NCBI GenBank assembly: GCA_002478955.1
Contig: DLKK01000068.1
Span: forward strand, 12,775 to 25,130
DNA: 12,356 bases
Direction: 5' to 3'
Source of the DNA: Treponema sp. UBA7590
Lineage (GTDB): Bacteria; Spirochaetota; Spirochaetia; Treponematales; Treponemataceae
The translations under genes were made by a program, and so were the position numbers. The notes beneath the pieces are model-generated. The model was not told the DNA's origin. It saw only the letters and a program-made list of their open reading frames with translations, and searched no databases. Shown here one piece after another: positions 12,264 through 12,356 of this stretch (its first letter is position 1; each line of letters starts with the position of its first letter).

Positions 12264-12356
12264 ATGCCAGAAGTTTTTCCTGAAAAGATTGGAAAATATA
12301 AAATAGAAGGAATTATTGCAAAAGGCGGAATGGGTGTTGTTTACCGTTCCACACAT
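12264..12356 (+). CDS. Hanks-type Ser/Thr protein kinase, N-terminal fragment (partial)
   Basis: The 31 codons visible before the right edge encode MPEVFPEKIGKYKIEGIIAK followed by GGMGVVYRSTH. IGKYKIEGIIAKGGMGVVYR is the start of a PknB/Hanks-type kinase domain with its glycine-rich ATP loop (G-x-x-x-x-G-G-M-G-V-V-Y). There is no membrane segment before the kinase domain. GGGGG (12254-12258) sits five bases ahead of the ATG and serves as ribosome-binding site. The gene follows the phosphoesterase by 47 bases, so kinase, phosphatase and FHA reader appear to share one transcription unit. A weak -10-like TAGAAT (12232-12237) lacks a well-placed -35. The catalytic loop, any sensor domain and the C-terminus lie outside the window. 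Confidence 0.9.
   Translation, partial: MPEVFPEKIGKYKIEGIIAKGGMGVVYRSTH

Overview
The window looks like chromosomal DNA of a spirochaete, most likely a Treponema. This rests on the gene set and order, a diderm-type periplasmic protease and outer-membrane barrel, moderately AT-rich coding sequence, and a poly-G tract in front of an outer-membrane protein gene. The last trait is known from Treponema pallidum. The species call is inference, since no 16S rRNA or other marker is present.

Positions 1-6882, plus strand, are housekeeping. The 3' end of an HtrA-type protease gene is followed by a sigma70-like promoter (662-690) and a structured leader. Then come rplU, prp and rpmA (L21, Prp protease, L27), closed by a strong intrinsic terminator (1727-1767). 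A second, tightly packed series runs obg, nadD, yqeK, an LCP-family membrane protein gene, rsfS, a DUF5718 gene with a fumarylacetoacetase-like signature, and a small unknown gene. Stops and starts mostly overlap by 1-4 bases or sit within a few bases. The cluster links ribosome assembly and silencing (Obg, RsfS, L21, L27), NAD synthesis (NadD) and dinucleotide clean-up (YqeK).

Positions 6894-9793 hold a minus-strand pair, a BI-1 (TMBIM) membrane protein followed by an EamA/DMT transporter. It diverges from a plus-strand Mbeg1-like alpha/beta hydrolase. The 59-base divergent spacer contains a perfect 10+1+10 palindrome. A bidirectional terminator (about 9756-9793) separates the hydrolase from the next, convergent gene.

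Positions 9821-10769 hold a minus-strand gene for a secreted beta-barrel-like protein. Its promoter has nine consecutive G's inside an 18-base -35/-10 spacer, the layout of a phase-variable promoter. Upstream, between this promoter and a divergent near-consensus promoter, lies a run of four small hairpins that neither transcript should contain.

Positions 10770-12356, plus strand, form what looks like a phosphosignalling module: a stand-alone FHA protein with an N-terminal Thr-Thr segment, a PPP-like metallophosphoesterase with a TTG start, and the first 31 codons of a Hanks-type Ser/Thr kinase that runs off the window.

The strongest leads are the G9 promoter, the FHA/phosphatase/kinase module, a Prp protease next to an L27 that lacks the extension Prp normally removes, an LCP protein missing several active-site arginines, and the FAH-like reading of DUF5718.
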